From the NCBI GenBank assembly GCA_963730225.1, contig CAVSQX010000001.1, positions 496,001-560,000 on the forward strand: 64,000 nt of DNA, read 5' to 3'. This document shows positions 1-8,418 of the stretch, one piece after another. The translations under genes and the position numbers were made by a program. Below the pieces are notes generated by a model. The model was not told where the DNA came from, did not search any database, and was given only the letters and a program-made list of their open reading frames with translations. Source of the stretch: CAVSQX01 sp963730225. Lineage in GTDB: Bacteria > Planctomycetota > Phycisphaerae > Tepidisphaerales > Tepidisphaeraceae. Position 1 is the stretch's first letter. Each line of letters begins with the position of its first letter.

Positions 1-315
1 AAAGCCGCCAACGAAATCAAGAAGATCGTCAAAGATCAGGGTCTGCCCGAAACCGAAACCCGTTTGCGCGTCGGGGTAAAGGGCGGTGGATGTTCGGGAT
101 TCTCGTACATGCTCGATCTGACTGAAGAGCCCAAGAGCGAGAGCGACGAGGAAATCGACAGCCACGGAATCAAAATCCTGGTGGACATGAAGAGCAACCT
201 CTACCTCGACGGCACCGAAATCGACTTCAAGGATGAGGTGATGGCCAAGGGATTCGTGTTTAAGAATCCCAACGCCACCAGCACCTGCGGCTGCGGAAGC
301 AGCTTCCACGCTTGA
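1..315 (+). CDS. A-type iron-sulfur carrier (HesB/IscA/SufA family), 5' end outside window
   Basis: The reading frame is open from base 1, so the start lies upstream; 104 residues are visible. A-type carriers hold a nascent Fe-S cluster and pass it to apo-targets. The three family cysteines are present: one in the GGGCSGF motif and two in the C-terminal CGCGSSF. The NATSTCGCG ending is typical of the family. It is the first visible gene of a same-strand SUF series, 150 bp ahead of sufB, so it probably serves as the SufA-type acceptor. ErpA versus SufA cannot be separated from this fragment. Confidence 0.93.
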   Translation, partial: KAANEIKKIVKDQGLPETETRLRVGVKGGGCSGFSYMLDLTEEPKSESDEEIDSHGIKILVDMKSNLYLDGTEIDFKDEVMAKGFVFKNPNATSTCGCGSSFHA

Positions 316-465
316 AACATTGTTTCAGGCGAATGACGAAGTTCGAAATTCGAATGACGAATCAATGACGAATGACCAAATAACCAATTGGTCTAATACA
401 TTCGTCATTCGAACATTCGGATTGGATTCGTCATTCGAATTTCGTCATTCGAATTCTCCCTGAAA
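316..465. repeat. Intergenic palindromic repeat block between the A-type carrier and sufB
   Basis: This AT-rich spacer is built almost entirely from copies of GAATGACGAA and its reverse complement TTCGTCATTC, arranged around a central CCAATTGG. The copies left of centre are mostly in one orientation and those on the right in the other, so the transcript could fold into a long imperfect hairpin. It occupies the sufB 5' leader and may affect mRNA processing. No coding potential is seen. Confidence 0.75.
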
Positions 466-1914
466 ATGCCTACCGAAACGAGCGAAATCGAGACGCTGGC
501 CAACCGCGAATACCGGTGGGGGTTTGTCACGGACATCGCCGCGGATTCGGCTCCACCCGGCCTGAACGAGGAGATCATCCGTTTCATCAGCCACAAAAAA
601 GGTGAGCCGGACTGGCTGCTGAACTGGCGATTGAAAGCGTATCGGCACTGGCTGACGATGAAGGAGCCGCACTGGCCGTTTCTGCCGTACGGGTACGGGC
701 CGATCGATTATCAAAACACGATTTACTATTCCGCGCCGCGAGCCAAGAAACAATCCATGGATGAAGTCGATCCGGAGTTGCTGGCGACATACGAGAAGCT
801 TGGAATTCCCTTGCAGGAGCGGGCCATCCTGGCCGGCGTCGCGGTGGATGCGGTGTTCGACAGCGTTTCGGTCGCCACAACATTCAAGGAGAAGCTGGCG
901 TCGATGGGAATTATCTTCTGCGGCTTCTCGGATGCCGTGAAGGAACATCCGGACCTGGTGCAGAAATATCTCGGCTCGGTTGTTCCATACAGCGACAATT
1001 ACTTCGCGACGCTGAACAGCGCCGTCTTCACGGATGGGTCGTTCGCTTACATCCCCAAGGGCGTGAAGTGCCCGATGGAGTTGAGCACGTATTTCCGCAT
1101 CAACGCAAAAAACACCGGCCAGTTCGAGCGAACATTGATCGTGGCCGACGAAGGAGCGAGCGTCAGCTATCTCGAAGGTTGCACCGCGCCGGTGCGCGAT
1201 GAGAATCAGCTTCACGCGGCTGTGGTGGAATTGGTCGCGCTGGACAACGCCAGCATCAAATACAGCACCGTTCAGAACTGGTATCCCGGCGATAAGCAGA
1301 CCGGCAAGGGCGGCATCTACAATTTTGTCACCAAGCGCGGCGCCTGCCGCGGCAAGAGCAGCAAGATCAGTTGGACGCAGGTTGAAACCGGCTCGGCCAT
1401 CACCTGGAAATATCCCAGCTGCATTTTGCAGGGCGATGACAGCGTCGGCGAATTTTACAGCGTGGCGCTGACCAACGGCCGACAACAGGCGGACACCGGC
1501 ACGAAGATGATCCACATCGGCAAGAACACCAAGAGCACGATCGTCAGCAAAGGCATCAGCGCCGGCCGCGGGCAGAACACGTATCGGGGATTGGTGAAGA
1601 TTCTCAAGGCCGCCACCAACAGCCGAAATTACACCCAATGCGACAGCCTTCTGCTGGGCGACAAATGTGGGGCGCACACAATTCCGTACATCGAAGTTCG
1701 CAATACCACCAGCCGGGCCGAGCACGAAGCCAGCACCAGCAAAATCGGCGAGGATCAACTCTTCTACTGCAAGACCCGCGGTATCAGTTTGGAAGATGCC
1801 ATCAGCATGATCGTCAGTGGATTCTGCAAGGAAGTGACAGACGCGCTGCCGATGGAATTCGCCGCCGAGGCGCGAAAGTTACTGGGCGTGAGCTTGGAAG
1901 GCAGCGTGGGATAA
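466..1914 (+). CDS. sufB: Fe-S cluster assembly protein SufB
   Basis: Scaffold subunit of the cytosolic SufBCD complex, on which the Fe-S cluster is assembled with sulfur from SufS/SufE. The 482-residue length matches the family. The C-terminal half has the diagnostic beta-helix core: the conserved cysteine of GDKCGAHT, the stretch IEVRNTTSRAEHEASTSKIG, and the ending SMIVSGFCKEV followed by AEARKLLGVSLEGSVG. The ATG at 466 is the first in frame and gives the usual N-terminus. It is followed by sufC after about 100 bp holding an inverted repeat. Confidence 0.98.
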   Translation: MPTETSEIETLANREYRWGFVTDIAADSAPPGLNEEIIRFISHKKGEPDWLLNWRLKAYRHWLTMKEPHWPFLPYGYGPIDYQNTIYYSAPRAKKQSMDEVDPELLATYEKLGIPLQERAILAGVAVDAVFDSVSVATTFKEKLASMGIIFCGFSDAVKEHPDLVQKYLGSVVPYSDNYFATLNSAVFTDGSFAYIPKGVKCPMELSTYFRINAKNTGQFERTLIVADEGASVSYLEGCTAPVRDENQLHAAVVELVALDNASIKYSTVQNWYPGDKQTGKGGIYNFVTKRGACRGKSSKISWTQVETGSAITWKYPSCILQGDDSVGEFYSVALTNGRQQADTGTKMIHIGKNTKSTIVSKGISAGRGQNTYRGLVKILKAATNSRNYTQCDSLLLGDKCGAHTIPYIEVRNTTSRAEHEASTSKIGEDQLFYCKTRGISLEDAISMIVSGFCKEVTDALPMEFAAEARKLLGVSLEGSVG

Positions 1915-1924
1915 TCGGAATTTC

Positions 1925-2001
1925 AACCACAGAGGCACAGAGACACAGAGAAAAGCGAATTCAACTTTCTCTCTTCTCTGTGTCTCTGTGCCTCTACGGT
2001 T
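1925..2001. repeat. Inverted repeat between sufB and sufC
   Basis: The left arm (about 1925-1954, CCACAGAGGCACAGAGACAC) is nearly the exact reverse complement of the right arm (about 1974-2001, GTGTCTCTGTGCCTCTACGG), with a short AT-rich loop. The transcript would form a strong hairpin of roughly 25 bp. It has no U-tract after it, so it is more likely a mobile palindromic repeat or an mRNA-processing site than a Rho-independent terminator. Confidence 0.8.
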
Positions 2002-2020
2002 CAATTAGATCTTGATCGAT

Positions 2021-2791
2021 ATGGCACTTTTGGAAATTAAGAATCTCCACGCTCGCGTTGCCGCTCCCGGTGGGCGCGATATTCTCAAAGGTGTGAATCT
2101 CACGATCAACCGCGGCGAGGTTCATGCCATCATGGGAAAGAACGGCTCGGGCAAAAGCACGCTGGCCCAGGTGTTGGCCGGGCGGGAAACCTACCAGGTG
2201 ACCGAAGGTTCGGTGCATTACGATGACAAGGATCTTCTCGAACTTTCCGCCGAAGAGCGGGCGCGCGAAGGGATTTTTCTGGCGTTTCAATATCCCGTTG
2301 AAATTCCCGGCGTCAGCACGAGTTATTTCCTCAAGGCCGCCGTCAACGCCGCTCGCAAACATCACGGCGAGAGCGAACTCGACGCGGTGCAGTTTCTGAA
2401 ACTCATCAAGGAAAAAATGGCCCTTCTGAAGATGGACCCCAGCTTCATGAACCGGGCGATCAATGAGGGATTCAGCGGCGGTGAAAAAAAGCGCAACGAG
2501 ATTTTTCAGATGGCCGTGTGCAACCCGGTTCTGGGATTGATGGACGAAACCGACAGCGGGCTGGACATCGACGCGCTGAAAGTCGTTGCCCACGGCGCCA
2601 ACTCCCTGCGCGGGCCGGCCCGCGCCATCCTGGTCGTCACGCATTATCAGCGGATGCTCGATTACATCGTGCCCGACTACGTGCACGTCATGATGGACGG
2701 CCGAATCGTGAAAACCGGCGACAAAAGCCTCGCACTGGAGCTCGAGAAACGCGGCTATGATTGGGTCGACGGCCAAGCGGGCCAGAATTGA
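2021..2791 (+). CDS. sufC: Fe-S cluster assembly ATPase SufC
   Basis: ABC-type ATPase of the SufBCD scaffold; it hydrolyses ATP to remodel SufB and SufD during cluster building and is not a transporter. The 256-residue product has Walker A GKNGSGKS (residues 39-46), the SufC-type signature SGGEKKRNE and Walker B LGLMDETDSGLD. The ATG at 2021 is preferred over the in-frame TTG at 2012 because MALLEIKNL is the normal family N-terminus. It lies 6 bp upstream of sufD, so the two are probably co-translated. Confidence 0.98.
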   Translation: MALLEIKNLHARVAAPGGRDILKGVNLTINRGEVHAIMGKNGSGKSTLAQVLAGRETYQVTEGSVHYDDKDLLELSAEERAREGIFLAFQYPVEIPGVSTSYFLKAAVNAARKHHGESELDAVQFLKLIKEKMALLKMDPSFMNRAINEGFSGGEKKRNEIFQMAVCNPVLGLMDETDSGLDIDALKVVAHGANSLRGPARAILVVTHYQRMLDYIVPDYVHVMMDGRIVKTGDKSLALELEKRGYDWVDGQAGQN

Positions 2792-2797
2792 ATCGCG

Positions 2798-4156
2798 ATG
2801 ACACAGTTGGCACAAAACATCCACCGGGCTACGCTCTTGCGTTTGGAGCCTGAATTGGATTCCCCATCATCCCCATGGCTGAACGAACTGCGAAAAGCGG
2901 CGATGGCGAAATTCCAGGCTGTTGGTTATCCCGCGCGCAGCGAAGAATCGTGGCGATTCACGAATCTCGACCCGATCATAAAAACCAGTTTCGCGCCGGC
3001 AAAACCGGCCGATCGCGCGGCGGCGTTGGAAATCAACGGGCAATCCAGCTTCGGCCGCGCCGCCGCCGCCGAATTGGTTTTCATCAATGGCCAGTATGTG
3101 TCGCGCATTTCGCACACCAACAAAATTCCCAACGGAGTCAAAGTTACCACGCTGGCGGGCCAGGAAGCGGTCGCGCGGGATCATCTGGCCAAGCTGGCCA
3201 GCGTAGAGTCCAATCCGTTTGTTGCCCTGAACACCGCTTCCTTTGGCGATGCAGCGATGATTCATTTGCCGCGGAATTCCACTGTCGACGGGCCGATCCA
3301 CCTGCTTTTCGTCTCGATCGCCGGCGATGTGCCGACGGTGAGCCATCCGCGCGTTCTGATCGTCGCCGAGGAAAATGCCCAGGCGATGATCGTCGAGAGC
3401 TATGTCGGCACGGGATCGATTCCATATTTCACCAACGCCGTCACGGAAGTAATCGCCGCCGCGTCAGCCCGGCTCGATCATTGCAAGCTACAGCAGGAAT
3501 CATCCTTGGCCTATCACATCGCCACGACGCAAGTGCGATTGGCCGGCGAAGCACGCTTCGTTTCCCATTCGGCCACCATGGGCGCTGCTCTGACTCGCAA
3601 CGATGTGAACGTGGTGCTGGCCGGTGAGCGTGCGGATGCGACGCTCAATGGCCTGGTGCTGCTGGACGGGACTCGCCATTGCGATAACCACACGCTACTG
3701 GATCACGCCGCGGCCCATTGCCCGAGCCACGAGTTGTACAAGCATGTGCTGGGCGGGAAATCGACCGGCGTGTTCAAGGGACAGATCGTGGTTCGTCCCG
3801 ATTCGCAGAAAACCGATTCCAAGCAGACGAGCAAAACACTGCTGCTGAGCGACGATGCCCAGATGAATTCCATGCCCGCGTTGGAAATCTACGCCGACGA
3901 CGTGAAATGCACGCACGGCTCGACCACCGGCCCGGTGGATGAGGAGCAGGTTTTTTATCTTCGCAGCCGCGGCGTCAGCCACGAGGCGGCCCGGCATCTG
4001 CTGACGTACGCTTTCGCCGCCGACATCACCCGCCGAATCCGCGTCGAGCCGGTGCGGGCCCGAATCGAGAACTACATGGCCGCGCAGCACGGCCTGCCGC
4101 AGGACCTGCGAATCACCGATCTGGGCGGGGCGGATGAAGCGGTCGTGAATATCTGA
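2798..4156 (+). CDS. sufD: Fe-S cluster assembly protein SufD
   Basis: SufB-like partner subunit of the SufBCD complex, implicated in iron entry. The product has 452 residues. The C-terminal half carries the beta-helix block with QTSKTLLLSDDAQMNSMPAL, then EIYADDVKCTHGSTTGPVDE and FYLRSRGVSHEAARHLL, all characteristic of SufD. The N-terminal EESWRFTNL motif is also typical. It sits 6 bp after sufC and 56 bp before sufS. Confidence 0.98.
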   Translation: MTQLAQNIHRATLLRLEPELDSPSSPWLNELRKAAMAKFQAVGYPARSEESWRFTNLDPIIKTSFAPAKPADRAAALEINGQSSFGRAAAAELVFINGQYVSRISHTNKIPNGVKVTTLAGQEAVARDHLAKLASVESNPFVALNTASFGDAAMIHLPRNSTVDGPIHLLFVSIAGDVPTVSHPRVLIVAEENAQAMIVESYVGTGSIPYFTNAVTEVIAAASARLDHCKLQQESSLAYHIATTQVRLAGEARFVSHSATMGAALTRNDVNVVLAGERADATLNGLVLLDGTRHCDNHTLLDHAAAHCPSHELYKHVLGGKSTGVFKGQIVVRPDSQKTDSKQTSKTLLLSDDAQMNSMPALEIYADDVKCTHGSTTGPVDEEQVFYLRSRGVSHEAARHLLTYAFAADITRRIRVEPVRARIENYMAAQHGLPQDLRITDLGGADEAVVNI

Positions 4157-4212
4157 CTGGGGCCCCAGGGTGATTTTGCCCGCCGGGGACACTACGATCT
4201 GTCGGTGTCACA

Positions 4213-5922
4213 ATGCCCGCTTTCGATGTCAATCTCGTTCGCGCCGATTTTCCGATCCTGCAATCGAAGGTGAACGGACATCCTCTGGTCTATTTGGATA
4301 ACGGCGCGACCACCCAAAAACCGAAGGCCGTGATGCAAGCGACCCAGCGGTTCTACGAATCGCAAAACGCCAACATTCATCGGGGTGTTTACCAGCTCAG
4401 CCAGGAATCGACGAAATTGTACGATTCGGCCCGGGCGAAAATCGCGCGATTTGTGAACGCCGCTGAGGATCGGGAAATCATTTTCACCCGCGGCACCACC
4501 GAGGGAATCAACCTGGTGGCCGCCGGTTACGGGCGATCCATGCTGAGCGAAGGGGACGAAATTATCGTCAGCGCGATGGAGCATCACTCCAACATCGTGC
4601 CGTGGCAGATGGCGTGCGAAATCAGCGGGGCGAAGCTGCGCGTCATCCCGATGAACGAAGCCGGCGAGCTGCGATTGGATGAATTCAAGAAACTTCTCAA
4701 TGCGAGAACCCGCCTCGTTTCGGTCGTGCATCTTTCCAACTCGCTGGGAACGATCAACGACGTGAAGCAAATCGCCGCGATGGCTCATGCCGTCGGCGCG
4801 AAGATTCTGGTCGACGGTGCCCAGTGGGTTGCCCATCACCCGACCGACGTGCGGGCGCTGGATGTCGATTTCTACGCTTTCTCCGGGCACAAGCTTTACG
4901 GTCCGACCGGCATCGGCGTGCTGTACGGCCGGGCGGAATTGCTCGAGCGCCTTCCGCCGTATCAGGGCGGCGGCGACATGATTGAATCGGTTGCGTTCGA
5001 GAAGACTATTTATGCCGCGCTGCCGAATAAATTTGAAGCGGGCACTCCGAACATCGCCGGGGCCGTCGGGCTGGGCGCGGCGATCGATTACGTGCAATCC
5101 ATCGGCTTTGCGGCGTTCGAGCCGCACGAGCGGAAACTTCTGGAATACGCCACCGCGCAGTTGAAGACGATTCCGGGCCTGCGCATCATCGGCACGGCGA
5201 AAGACAAGGGCGGCGTCGTCTCATTTGTGCTGGAGAATCCCGCGATGAGCTCGATGGATATCGGCCTGGAACTCGATCGATTCGGCATCGCCATTCGCAC
5301 CGGCCATCATTGCTGCCAGCCGGCGATGCGGCAGCTGGGCATCGCCGCCACGGCGCGGGTTTCATTGGCGATGTACAACACGCAGAACGACATCGACGCG
5401 GTAGTGGATGCCCTGCGGCAGATCGTATCCAGGAAAAAATCCGATCCCGCGCCGGCGAGCACTTCGATTAGTTATCCATCGGCGTTTGCGCCATCGCCCC
5501 TGGCCGCCGCCGACGCGCTGGCGGCGGATTTTGAACTCCTGGGCGATTCGCAGGAACGCAATCAATATCTTCTTGACCTGGGCGAAAAGCTGCCGCATCT
5601 TTTCGATCTGCTGAAGAAGGTGACCGAGCGCGTGCCGGGCTGCATGGCGCAGGTTTATCTGGTCGCACGCAGGATGCCGAGCAACGGCCCCGCGCTGGAA
5701 TTTGTGGCCGACGCCGACGCGGCGATCGTCCGCGGATTGATCGCGCTTTTGCAGCGACTGTTCAGCGGGCAGCCGGCCGCCGACGTTCTCGCATTTGATG
5801 TGGAAGCTTTTTTTGCCCGCATCGGGTTGGATCGATTCATCACCACCCAGCGTCGCAACGGCCTGGCCGGGATGGTCGCGCGGCTTCGCCGGGAAGCGGC
5901 CGCTATCGGCAACGCATCATGA
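4213..5922 (+). CDS. sufS: SufS cysteine desulfurase fused to a C-terminal SufE sulfur acceptor
   Basis: PLP-dependent group II cysteine desulfurase that releases sulfur from L-cysteine, here joined to its own acceptor. Residues 1-405 are SufS: PLP lysine K227 in SGHKLYG and catalytic C367 in RTGHHCCQP. After a Pro/Ala/Ser linker (about 406-430), residues 431-569 match SufE, with the sulfur-accepting C477 in VPGCMAQVYL and the preceding LLDLGEKLPHLFDLLKK helix. At 569 residues it is about 160 longer than SufS alone. No separate sufE is seen nearby, which supports a working fusion. The gene overlaps sufT by 4 bp. Confidence 0.96.
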   Translation: MPAFDVNLVRADFPILQSKVNGHPLVYLDNGATTQKPKAVMQATQRFYESQNANIHRGVYQLSQESTKLYDSARAKIARFVNAAEDREIIFTRGTTEGINLVAAGYGRSMLSEGDEIIVSAMEHHSNIVPWQMACEISGAKLRVIPMNEAGELRLDEFKKLLNARTRLVSVVHLSNSLGTINDVKQIAAMAHAVGAKILVDGAQWVAHHPTDVRALDVDFYAFSGHKLYGPTGIGVLYGRAELLERLPPYQGGGDMIESVAFEKTIYAALPNKFEAGTPNIAGAVGLGAAIDYVQSIGFAAFEPHERKLLEYATAQLKTIPGLRIIGTAKDKGGVVSFVLENPAMSSMDIGLELDRFGIAIRTGHHCCQPAMRQLGIAATARVSLAMYNTQNDIDAVVDALRQIVSRKKSDPAPASTSISYPSAFAPSPLAAADALAADFELLGDSQERNQYLLDLGEKLPHLFDLLKKVTERVPGCMAQVYLVARRMPSNGPALEFVADADAAIVRGLIALLQRLFSGQPAADVLAFDVEAFFARIGLDRFITTQRRNGLAGMVARLRREAAAIGNAS

Positions 5923-6344
5923 GCGAGGAATACAAACATCCTCAATCCATCGCCAGCCTGCCGGTGGTTGGCCAGCCGGCGGCGACGCCGAGTCCGGCAG
6001 AGGCGAAGGCGCAGGTCGATCCAATTCGGTCGATCGAGGACAAGCTGCTGGAAGGCAAAATCATCGAAGCTCTGCGGCAGGTTTACGATCCGGAAATTCC
6101 GGTGAACATTTACGAGCTGGGGCTGATTTACGGCATCGAGATCGCGGCGGATCGCAGCGTGAAGATCCTGATGACGCTCACGTCGCCCGGATGTCCGGTG
6201 GCCGGTTCCCTGCCGGGTGAAGTGGAGCGGCGCGTCGAAGCGATCGAGGAAGTAAAAGATGCAGAGGTTGTGCTAGTGTGGGAACCGCCGTGGGACAAAT
6301 CGAAAATGTCGGAAGCGGCGCAGCTTCAGCTTGGACTGTTCTAA
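5919..6344 (+). CDS. sufT: SufT-like MIP18/DUF59 family Fe-S maturation factor
   Basis: The 141-residue product has a disordered N-terminal 35 residues, then a MIP18/DUF59 domain: IIEALRQVYDPEIPVNIYEL, GLIYGIEI, LTSPGCPVAGSLPGEVE and VWEPPWDKSKMSEAAQLQLG. The CPV cysteine and the VWEPPWDKSKMSE ending are family hallmarks. SufT proteins help mature Fe-S proteins alongside SufBCD. It starts in an ATGA overlap with sufS, and its 3' end overlaps the convergent nnrE by 4 bp, so it closes the SUF operon. Confidence 0.93.
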   Translation: MSEEYKHPQSIASLPVVGQPAATPSPAEAKAQVDPIRSIEDKLLEGKIIEALRQVYDPEIPVNIYELGLIYGIEIAADRSVKILMTLTSPGCPVAGSLPGEVERRVEAIEEVKDAEVVLVWEPPWDKSKMSEAAQLQLGLF

Positions 6345-6976
6345 AATTCGACGGGACAGCCGATGCCGGCTACTTCGACATCGCCAAGAAACTGTCGGGC
6401 CATCGGTTTAGCAAATCCGATTTTCTCGGCGACGAATGTGACGGTGCGGGTCGCCCGGATACATGCGCCGGGCGGTTGGCCGGTGTCGCAATCCAATCCA
6501 CTGGGAACATCGACGGCGAGAACGGGAATTCCGCTGGAATTCACCGCTTCGGCGATCGCCGGGAACGGATCGCGCGGCGGGCGATCAAGGCCGGTGCCGA
6601 AAATCGCATCGATAATCAGCGAGCTGCTCAACATCGATTTCTCAAACGGCGCGGCGGGAATCTTCATCGCCTGCACGATCTTCCAGTTGATCAGGGCATC
6701 GCCTTTATACCCGGCTGGATCGACGGTGAGGGCGATGCGAACGGCCAGGCCGCGCAGGTGCAGATGCCGCGCGGCGGCCAGACCATCGCCGCCGTTGTTG
6801 CCGCCGCCGCAGAGAATCAGAACACCGCGGCCGTTTTTGCCGAGCATCCTGCCCGCGCAGTCGGCCACGGCGCGGGCGGCATTTTCCATGAGCACAATTC
6901 CGGGAATGTGATATTCCTCAATCGCCCGGCGATCCACTTCTCGAACCTGCGCGCGCGTCAGATGCGGTATCGGCAT
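6341..6976 (-). CDS. nnrE: NAD(P)H-hydrate epimerase (YjeF N-terminal domain type)
   Basis: Interconverts R- and S-NAD(P)HX so that the damaged cofactor can be repaired by the dehydratase. The 211-residue protein is a lone epimerase domain without the C-terminal kinase-like dehydratase. Visible motifs are LTRAQVREVDRRAIE, MENAARAVAD, the nucleotide-binding CGGGNNGGDGLAAARHL and AVDVPSGLDCDTG. The ATG at 6976 is chosen because longer starts would run into the divergent surE. The dehydratase partner is not in the window. Confidence 0.93.
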   Translation of the reverse strand: MPIPHLTRAQVREVDRRAIEEYHIPGIVLMENAARAVADCAGRMLGKNGRGVLILCGGGNNGGDGLAAARHLHLRGLAVRIALTVDPAGYKGDALINWKIVQAMKIPAAPFEKSMLSSSLIIDAIFGTGLDRPPRDPFPAIAEAVNSSGIPVLAVDVPSGLDCDTGQPPGACIRATRTVTFVAEKIGFAKPMARQFLGDVEVAGIGCPVEF

Positions 6977-7000
6977 CGGCTCATTATACTGCGCCGGCAC

Positions 7001-7759
7001 ATGCTCATTCTGCTGACAAACGACGACGGAATTTCCGCCCCCGGCATCGTGGCGATGTACCGTGAGCTTGCGCGGCTGGGGGAAGTAACTGTCGTCGCGC
7101 CGGAAACGGTGCAGAGCGCGGCGGGCCACGGCATCACCATCGGCACGCCGCTGCTGACCAGCAAGATGACGATCGAGAACACGTTCACCGGAATCGCCGT
7201 CGACGGCCGGCCGGCGGATTGCGTGAAGCTGGCGGTGAATCAGCTTCTGCCGCAGCAGCCGGATCTGGTCGTCAGCGGTCTGAACGCCGGCGCGAATGTC
7301 GGCATCAATGTGCTCTACAGCGGCACCGTCGCGGCAGCGCTGGAAGCCGCGTTCCTGGGCCTGCCGGCGATCGCGGTCTCACTGCATCTGCGCGAACCGA
7401 TTCCCGCCGACTACGCCGGAGCGGCGAAGATCTGCCGGGAAACGATCCAGAAAATCCTCGCCGACGGATTGGCCGGCGGACAAATGATGAACGTGAATGT
7501 TCCGGCGCTGCCGCCCGGTCAGCGGCCGACGGGAACGAAAATGGTGCGGCAGTGCACTCGCCCGTTCATCGACACCTACGAGCGCCGGCAGGACCCGCGC
7601 GGGCGGGATTATTTCTGGAACAACAGCATCTTCACGCTCGGCGAAACGGACGACGACACCGATGTCGCGGCGCTGCGGGATGGGTATGTGACAATGACCC
7701 CGCTACAGTTTGATCTGACCGATCATCCGCTGCTGCGGGAATCGCCGAAATTGGGCTGA
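7001..7759 (+). CDS. surE: 5'/3'-nucleotidase SurE
   Basis: Metal-dependent nucleoside monophosphate phosphatase. The 252-residue product has the SurE signature at its N-terminus, MLILLTNDDGISAPGI (NDDG metal-binding aspartates), then VSGLNAGANVG, VLYSGTVAAALEA and MNVNVPALP. The ATG at 7001 puts the catalytic motif at residue 7, as in known SurE proteins. It is divergent from nnrE with only 24 bp between the start codons, so the two promoters must overlap each other's coding region or leader. Confidence 0.96.
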   Translation: MLILLTNDDGISAPGIVAMYRELARLGEVTVVAPETVQSAAGHGITIGTPLLTSKMTIENTFTGIAVDGRPADCVKLAVNQLLPQQPDLVVSGLNAGANVGINVLYSGTVAAALEAAFLGLPAIAVSLHLREPIPADYAGAAKICRETIQKILADGLAGGQMMNVNVPALPPGQRPTGTKMVRQCTRPFIDTYERRQDPRGRDYFWNNSIFTLGETDDDTDVAALRDGYVTMTPLQFDLTDHPLLRESPKLG

Positions 7760-8042
7760 TTTTGAGGGTTGCCAAGGGTGGATCGCTACACTTTGCTACA
7801 AAGTGCTACACTTTTTGCGGTTTCTGAGAGTGGATGCTAACTTATGTTGATAAGTTATTGGTAGGGATGTGGATGTATGCGGGCTACACAGCTGCAAGGA
7901 AGCGGTGGATATCGGCAGACGGACGCGGATGGGGGAGCAGTTGCCACAGATGGAAAGGATGGACACGGATGAAGAAATGGGCGAAGGGGTCTTGCGGCGG
8001 ATGACCGGGTTTCCTGGTGAGCTGGCGTGCCGCCCCGACTGC
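7760..8042. other. Non-coding spacer at the left edge of the accessory island
   Basis: No gene is supported here. Near its left end (7785-7820) is a triple TACA-type repeat listed separately. From about 7900 it contains degenerate CAGATGGA...GGACACGGATGAAG sequence resembling dispersed repeat material. It separates the conserved surE gene from the Rhs/RAYT island. Confidence 0.5.
7785..7820. repeat. Triple GCTACA repeat, copy 1
   Basis: Three GCTACA units are separated by CTTT and AAGT and followed by CTTTTTGCG. The layout matches 57498-57530, where the units are GTTACG followed by TTTTTTCG. It lies 26 bp after the surE stop. The middle part (ACTTTGCTACAAAGT) is self-complementary, so it could fold and act as a terminator with its T-run, or be bound by a dimeric protein. 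Confidence 0.5.
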
Positions 8043-8088
8043 AGGTAACTGAAGGGAATATAAAGGGTCGTGTCCCGTTCAGTTACCT
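8043..8088. repeat. REP-like palindrome, solitary copy of the 28-bp RAYT repeat
   Basis: An 11-bp arm (8043-8053, AGGTAACTGAA) pairs exactly with 8078-8088 (TTCAGTTACCT). Positions 8061-8088 are identical to 9597-9624 and are the reverse complement of 8852-8879, so three perfect 28-bp copies lie within 1.6 kb. This copy has no transposase beside it and fits a non-autonomous REP mobilised by the neighbouring RAYT. It sits exactly where the Rhs toxin fragment loses its upstream part. Confidence 0.85.
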
Positions 8089-8396
8089 CGGCTATACCTG
8101 CGGGAACCAGATATGCACATTTCCAAGCAGCGAACGCTGCCCTCTTCGCTGAAATAGACGCCGATCCGTCGTTTGCCGCTTCGATACTACAAATGATCCC
8201 GAATATTGATGCGGTAAGAGGTACGGCTGAAGCACCGGACAATTGGGCTTGGAACCATTCGGCTTTAGAACCTGGCGTGATGCAGTTGGTACCAGCTATG
8301 CAGCACTGGTCGCCCAATCCACTTTGGAGCATGTTCCATCCCCTGATAAACGGAAAGAACTTCGGCGGATTTAAGTTATGGGGTAATCTCTATTGA
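8070..8396 (+). pseudogene. Orphan Rhs/polymorphic toxin C-terminal tip (WHH/HNH-type nuclease)
   Basis: The frame opens inside the REP palindrome; homologous sequence begins about 8092. HFQAANAALFAEIDADPSFA is the usual pre-toxin linker, and NWAWNHSALEPGVMQLVP followed by QHW, MFHP and GGFKLWG matches HNH/ENDO VII-type nuclease tips of Rhs and CDI toxins (family pattern W-x-W-H-H...MQLVP...H...HP...GG). The first histidine of the WHH triad is Asn here, which may reduce activity. The Rhs core and secretion region that should precede it are missing, so it is a displaced module. An immunity gene follows 22 bp later. Confidence 0.62.
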
Positions 8397-8418
8397 GGCA
8401 TCTGATTGCGAGACCCGC

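Noticed and set aside
316..465. Possible CRISPR-like array
   Set aside because: Units are 10 bp, in both orientations, with no regular unique spacers and no cas genes.
1974..2001. Rho-independent terminator after sufB
   Set aside because: The hairpin lacks a U-tract and sufC must be expressed with sufB, so it is listed as an inverted repeat.
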